Part shown: piece after piece, positions 4,629 to 8,065 of the stretch
Layout: each line of letters starts with the position of its first letter
Position numbering within the stretch: position 1 is the stretch's first letter
Source: Deltaproteobacteria bacterium UBA2957
GTDB taxonomy: Bacteria > Myxococcota_A > UBA796
NCBI GenBank assembly: GCA_002348535.1
Contig: DEBL01000266.1
Coordinates: forward strand, 1 to 8,065
Reading direction: 5' to 3'
Length of the DNA: 8,065 nucleotides
Notes under the pieces: generated by a model
The model's database searches: none
What the model was told of the DNA's origin: nothing
What the model saw: only the letters and a program-made list of their open reading frames with translations
Position numbers and translations under genes: made by a program

Positions 4629-6629
4629 ATGACCCGTCAATACTTTGCCATTGCCTTAATTTTGGCCACCGGGTGCGCCGATGGCGACGACTCAAAACGC
4701 ACGACTGCGGACTTGTCCGGCGAACATGGCGCCGGACCTGACTGCGAGGACGAACCTGCGCGCCCTTTTTACGCCGATGCAGACCAAGATGGATTCGGGG
4801 ACCCCTCCGAGATGGTGCTGCTCTGCGGCGCAGAGGCGGGGCGAGTCGACAATGACCAAGACTGCAACGATGCCAATCCCGATCAGCACCCGAATGCAAC
4901 TGAGTTCTGCGACGGCATCGACAACAATTGCGACGGTATACCCGACGATGACTCAGCTGAGGATGCAACAGACTGGTTCAATGATGATGATCTCGACGGC
5001 TTTGGGGCTGGCCCACCGAGGGGTTTTGGCTGCAGCGGTCTCACCGACCAAGTCCAAAACAACGCCGACTGTGACGACACGGACGCCTCCATCAGCCCCG
5101 ATGAGGTCGAACTGTGCGATGGCATCGACAACGACTGCAACGGTGAAACCGACGAGGGAGAACCCGAAAATGGCGACCTTCTATACCGCGATCGCGACAG
5201 CGATGGCTGGGGTGATCCCGACGTTACGCTGATCTCCTGTGAGGTTCCTGAAGGATGGGTGACCCAAGACCGCGAAGGCGACTGCGATGACACCGACGCA
5301 GCCTTTCACCCCGGCATGGCCGACCTGTGCGAAGACGGCCTCGATACAAATTGCGATGGACACATCGACAACGCGTGTGCCGGCGACGCGTCAGACAGCG
5401 GTATGATCCTCGAGCTGTCTGAAATCGAGAACCTTGGCAGCATTGTTGCGGGCGACTTCAACGGCGACGCAGTCGCAGATGCCATGATCTTTGATCCCAT
5501 GAACCACCGGGCAGTCGTTCACATGGGACCGATAACGGACTACGGACCGGCCGCTGAAGTTGTGGTGAACTCGTCGACAGATTCTCTGCTCCCCGGTGCA
5601 GGGCTTCATGCCCAAGGCGACATTGATGGGGATGGTTCTGCCGACCTCATCATCCCAACCCCTAACCTCTCACCGCTGAGTGAAATTACGAGCAGCATTC
5701 GGATCTACGCGGACATGCACCTCGATCATTTCGACCTCGACGCGCCCCTCGCGGAGTTGACCTCAGCGGACGACAATGGCAATGGCTGGGGCATCCAAGG
5801 TGTGGTGCTTGGGGACCTCACAGACGATGGCACCATGGAAGCCGTCGTTACACGATCACCCGGTGATGTATACCTCTGGGAAGATCCATCGGCGGACGTG
5901 TTGCTGTCCGAATCCAGCGCCGTGGCCTCTTTTCCTGACATGGTGTTGAGTATGGCTCCCGCAGTGGGCGATCTCGACTCGGACGGTGTCGCCGACTTGC
6001 TCATCCCAACGGGCGCGGAGTTCGCCGTATTCACGGGTCCATTGAACACTGAAGCATGGATGGATGCAGCGGATGCAGCGTGGACGCCAAGTCACGCAGA
6101 TGAGCCCCTTCCGGGCGCCGGTCTGTGCCTCGGTGATCTGGACGGAGATGGACATGTGGATGTGGCATACACCGAGGCCCGCACACCCTTTTCCGACGGT
6201 GAAGTCATGGACGCGGTTCAGGTTCATTTTCCTGAGGGCGAGTCGACCGAGAGCGGCGCACTGACCGGCGCGTGGGGGTTTCGACAGGTCCATGATGGCA
6301 GCCCGATTCGGCTGAAATGTGAAGACATCGATGGCGACGGTCACAGTGACCTGTTGGTTCAGAACTTTGCCGCATCCACAGAATACGTCTCAACAGGTCG
6401 AAACTCCGTGTTTTTTGGACCCATAACCAGCGATACTCGAAACGCTGTCCCTGACCGGATCATCAATGGGACCGGAGACCTGCAGGTGCTTGGGTACACA
6501 TCCGCACTGGGCGATTTTGATGACGACGGTGTCGGCGATATCCTGCTGGGCACCCTTCGGGACCATGCGATGGTGATCCCGGTGGGCGATTGGACGAGTA
6601 CGGCGTGGGAGCCGGCGGGGTCCGACTAG
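4629..6629 (+). CDS. lipoprotein with three MopE-type repeats and a seven-motif FG-GAP propeller
   Basis: A 666-residue protein. It starts with a lipoprotein signal (MTRQYFAIALILATGC, lipidated Cys16). Ala at +2 predicts outer-membrane rather than inner-membrane retention. Residues 47-250 hold three Asp/Cys-rich repeats of the MopE metal-binding type, each with a D-x-D-x-DG-x-GD-like loop, a DCDD or DCND, and a C-D/E-DG-x-D-x-x-C pattern. From 275 on there are seven calcium-loop motifs of the FG-GAP/VCBS type, at 275, 330, 395, 447, 502, 565 and 628, consistent with one seven-bladed beta-propeller. I expect a surface or periplasmic calcium-dependent binding protein; the ligand is unknown. The ATG at 4629 is preferred over the TTG at 4539 because it places the signal peptide at the N-terminus; GACAGAG lies upstream. 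The composition is very acidic. Confidence 0.88.
   Translation: MTRQYFAIALILATGCADGDDSKRTTADLSGEHGAGPDCEDEPARPFYADADQDGFGDPSEMVLLCGAEAGRVDNDQDCNDANPDQHPNATEFCDGIDNNCDGIPDDDSAEDATDWFNDDDLDGFGAGPPRGFGCSGLTDQVQNNADCDDTDASISPDEVELCDGIDNDCNGETDEGEPENGDLLYRDRDSDGWGDPDVTLISCEVPEGWVTQDREGDCDDTDAAFHPGMADLCEDGLDTNCDGHIDNACAGDASDSGMILELSEIENLGSIVAGDFNGDAVADAMIFDPMNHRAVVHMGPITDYGPAAEVVVNSSTDSLLPGAGLHAQGDIDGDGSADLIIPTPNLSPLSEITSSIRIYADMHLDHFDLDAPLAELTSADDNGNGWGIQGVVLGDLTDDGTMEAVVTRSPGDVYLWEDPSADVLLSESSAVASFPDMVLSMAPAVGDLDSDGVADLLIPTGAEFAVFTGPLNTEAWMDAADAAWTPSHADEPLPGAGLCLGDLDGDGHVDVAYTEARTPFSDGEVMDAVQVHFPEGESTESGALTGAWGFRQVHDGSPIRLKCEDIDGDGHSDLLVQNFAASTEYVSTGRNSVFFGPITSDTRNAVPDRIINGTGDLQVLGYTSALGDFDDDGVGDILLGTLRDHAMVIPVGDWTSTAWEPAGSD
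4767..5378 (+). repeat. three MopE-type Cys/Asp repeats inside the lipoprotein
   Basis: Repeats at about residues 47-106, 115-175 and 184-250 share the order YxDxDxDGxG, a lone cysteine, DC(N/D)D and a closing cysteine pair. CDGIDNNCDG at 94-103 and CDGIDNDCNG at 163-172 are nearly identical also in DNA, while the third copy reads CEDGLDTNCDG. This kind of repeat is common in myxobacterial surface proteins and is related to the copper-binding MopE region. Copper binding here is not shown. Confidence 0.8.
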
Positions 6630-6650
6630 CTCCAACCCTTCGGTCGGACC
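6619..6650. terminator. inverted repeat over the convergent stop codons
   Basis: GGTCCGAC (6619-6626) and GTCGGACC (6643-6650) form a perfect eight-base-pair stem with a 16-nt loop. It covers the ends of both the lipoprotein and the FIST gene. No T-run follows on either strand, so it is not a canonical intrinsic terminator. It could still protect both transcript ends or stall RNA polymerase in both directions. Confidence 0.4.
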
Positions 6651-7816
6651 ACTCCAATTGCCGTCGTGTAGCCGTGCAGCCAAGACTGCCCGTGCACAGG
6701 CCCAATCTCTCCGGCACAGAAGAACCCACCAATGGAGACGCCCCCCAGATACCGAGTGGCCATTCCGATGTCGTGATCCGGCTCCCCAAAGAGCCGATGG
6801 CCGCGACCCACACAGCTGAACATCACCGCCCCCTCGGGACTGGGGGCCGATGCCGATCGCACATGTCGGGAGAGCAACTCCTCAAGGTCATTTCGCGAGC
6901 TCTCGGCATCCCGCACGTGAAACTGAACCACCTGGCCTTCCTCGACCATCGCGCCAACGGCAAGGACCCCATGGTTCCGGTCCATCCCCATTAGATGGCG
7001 AATCAGAAAGTCACCTTGGCGGTACGCACCCCGACCTTTTTCCATGCCGAGACCCACCATTGGAAGACCACGAAACAGGGCTTGGTCCTCATCATTCAGT
7101 TGGTCAAAAACGAGCTGTAGCTGGTCCAATGCCCGCATTCCCGACAACTCGACCAAGACATTTTTTTCGGCCCGTGTGACCAACATCGGTGTTCCGACGG
7201 GCCGACACCCTTGGGCCACTACAGCATCAACCTCGATGTCACCATACAAGGCCACACCCACCGCACCTTTGCGAAGGATCTGTTCGTTCAGCACCAACAC
7301 GTTGTCTCCCGGACCGGAACCACCGCTCACCAAGCCCCCAAGCTTGACCCGGCCCGGGTAGGCCTCATCCAGTCCTGCCATCAACGTCTTCGAGTCGCAG
7401 CTGTACGGGTCAGGAACGACGATGAACGACGGCTGATGCTCCGGCTCCACACCGAGGTGCGTGTGCCACCAATGCGCATCATTTTCCACCAACTCAGAGG
7501 ACTCTTCGTCATAGTGAAACCCAACGACAGCCACATCGGGTAGGGACGCTGCCGTCACCGACAACGACACCGCATCTTCCACTTCTCGGCCTCCGCCAAC
7601 AACACCGCTGGCACTGCAGCCAAGGATCACTGCGGATGGGAATCGATGGCGAAGGTGCTCCAGAACTGGACCCCATGCCTCATCCGCATGACCACACGAG
7701 AACACCAAGAGGAGATGAACTTCGCATCCACTCAGCTGTTCGCCAAGGGTCTCTGCCACAACACTGACTGCGACAGCGGGCTCTCCCTGCGTCGACAACA
7801 CCGATGACCATCGCAT
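6626..7816 (-). CDS. FIST sensory-domain protein
   Basis: A 396-residue protein made of the FIST_N and FIST_C domains, predicted small-ligand sensor modules that occur alone or joined to signalling domains. The N-terminal half shows the typical HLLLVFSCGHADEAW strand and AVILGCSASGVVGGGREVE. The middle has KLGGLVSGG and the conserved GAVGVALYGD. The C-terminus ends with GGFFCAGEIGPV and SWLHGYTTAIGVV, hallmarks of FIST_C. No signal peptide, membrane segment or output domain is present, so it is probably cytoplasmic and would act through a partner or as an enzyme-like binder. AAGGA is a good ribosome-binding site for the ATG at 7816. The secreted-protein gene upstream ends 31 nt away on the same strand. 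The two could be co-transcribed, but no functional link is evident. Confidence 0.9.
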   Translation of the reverse strand: MRWSSVLSTQGEPAVAVSVVAETLGEQLSGCEVHLLLVFSCGHADEAWGPVLEHLRHRFPSAVILGCSASGVVGGGREVEDAVSLSVTAASLPDVAVVGFHYDEESSELVENDAHWWHTHLGVEPEHQPSFIVVPDPYSCDSKTLMAGLDEAYPGRVKLGGLVSGGSGPGDNVLVLNEQILRKGAVGVALYGDIEVDAVVAQGCRPVGTPMLVTRAEKNVLVELSGMRALDQLQLVFDQLNDEDQALFRGLPMVGLGMEKGRGAYRQGDFLIRHLMGMDRNHGVLAVGAMVEEGQVVQFHVRDAESSRNDLEELLSRHVRSASAPSPEGAVMFSCVGRGHRLFGEPDHDIGMATRYLGGVSIGGFFCAGEIGPVHGQSWLHGYTTAIGVVRPKGWS

Positions 7817-7847
7817 GGCGATCCTTTAGAGACCCAGTTCTCGGGAC

Positions 7848-8065
7848 TCAGCGCTCATTGATCGAGAGCATGTATGTGCCCGAGGAAGTTGACCACCCGT
7901 CCACGACCACAAGGTACTGGTCGCCCTCCGTAACGGCGTATGAAATTAGGGAACGAGTCCCTTCGCCGCCGTCGTCGTCGCACGCCAGCGACGACAAGCC
8001 CGAGTCGATCGAACCGCATTCTACGCCGCCACCAATCGGTTCCCCACTGACTGCGTTGTAGAGCA
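7848..8065 (-). CDS. C-terminal end of a secreted protein with a PPC-like domain, partial
   Basis: The minus-strand frame is open from the window edge to TGA at 7850-7848, giving 71 codons of the C-terminus. The pattern C..., then LACDDDGGEG, then YAVTEGDQYLVVVDGW and SSGTYMLSI, is typical of the pre-peptidase C-terminal (PPC) beta-sandwich that ends many secreted proteins of Myxococcota-like bacteria. In peptidases it is usually removed or helps secretion. The main part of the protein, and so its activity, lies outside the window. It precedes the FIST gene by 31 nt. Confidence 0.75.
   Translation of the reverse strand, partial: LYNAVSGEPIGGGVECGSIDSGLSSLACDDDGGEGTRSLISYAVTEGDQYLVVVDGWSTSSGTYMLSINER

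Noticed and set aside
7804..8061. Plus-strand open frame at the right edge
   Set aside because: It is opposite the minus-strand PPC-like C-terminus and the FIST start, lacks a ribosome-binding site and shows no domain.

Overview
The window looks like chromosomal DNA of a moderately GC-rich bacterium (about 59% G+C by eye). A MopE-repeat/FG-GAP lipoprotein and the C-terminus of a secreted PPC-type protein point towards a myxobacterial, bradymonad or other former 'deltaproteobacterial' lineage. That assignment is inferred from protein style, because no rRNA or taxonomic marker is present.

Left part (1-2532, all on the minus strand): a housekeeping cluster read from right to left: tadA, tRNA-Ser(CGA), tRNA-Ser(GGA), the small SRP RNA (ffs), then dnaX. 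Gaps are short (8 to 30 nt), so much of it may be one transcript that is then processed. The order resembles the tadA / SRP RNA / dnaX neighbourhood known from Bacillus. The dnaX reading frame ends at 458 as a 410-residue gamma-like protein. The -1 frame then stays open to the window edge and encodes a Pro/Glu/Ala/Ser linker with a tandem repeat, followed by a folded tau-like tail. A slip-prone A_AAG and a strong hairpin 8 nt downstream lie exactly where the frames must change. This is the most interesting element of the window.

Middle part (2533-3729, plus strand): a small CxxC protein of the DUF1858 type, followed by an exported alpha/beta hydrolase.

Right-middle part (3736-6629): a Dam-type adenine-N6 DNA methyltransferase on the minus strand, convergent with the hydrolase. 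It is divergent from a large plus-strand outer-membrane lipoprotein with three MopE-type repeats and seven FG-GAP/VCBS calcium motifs. The 83-bp divergent intergenic region carries a 21-bp interrupted palindrome that could be a shared operator.

Right part (6626-8065, minus strand): a full-length FIST sensory-domain protein whose stop codon interlocks with that of the lipoprotein in one CTAG. Upstream of it is the C-terminal end of a secreted protein that runs off the window.

I see no IS element, CRISPR array, prophage or defence island. Apart from the dnaX recoding site, most of the content is ordinary housekeeping and cell-envelope genes.
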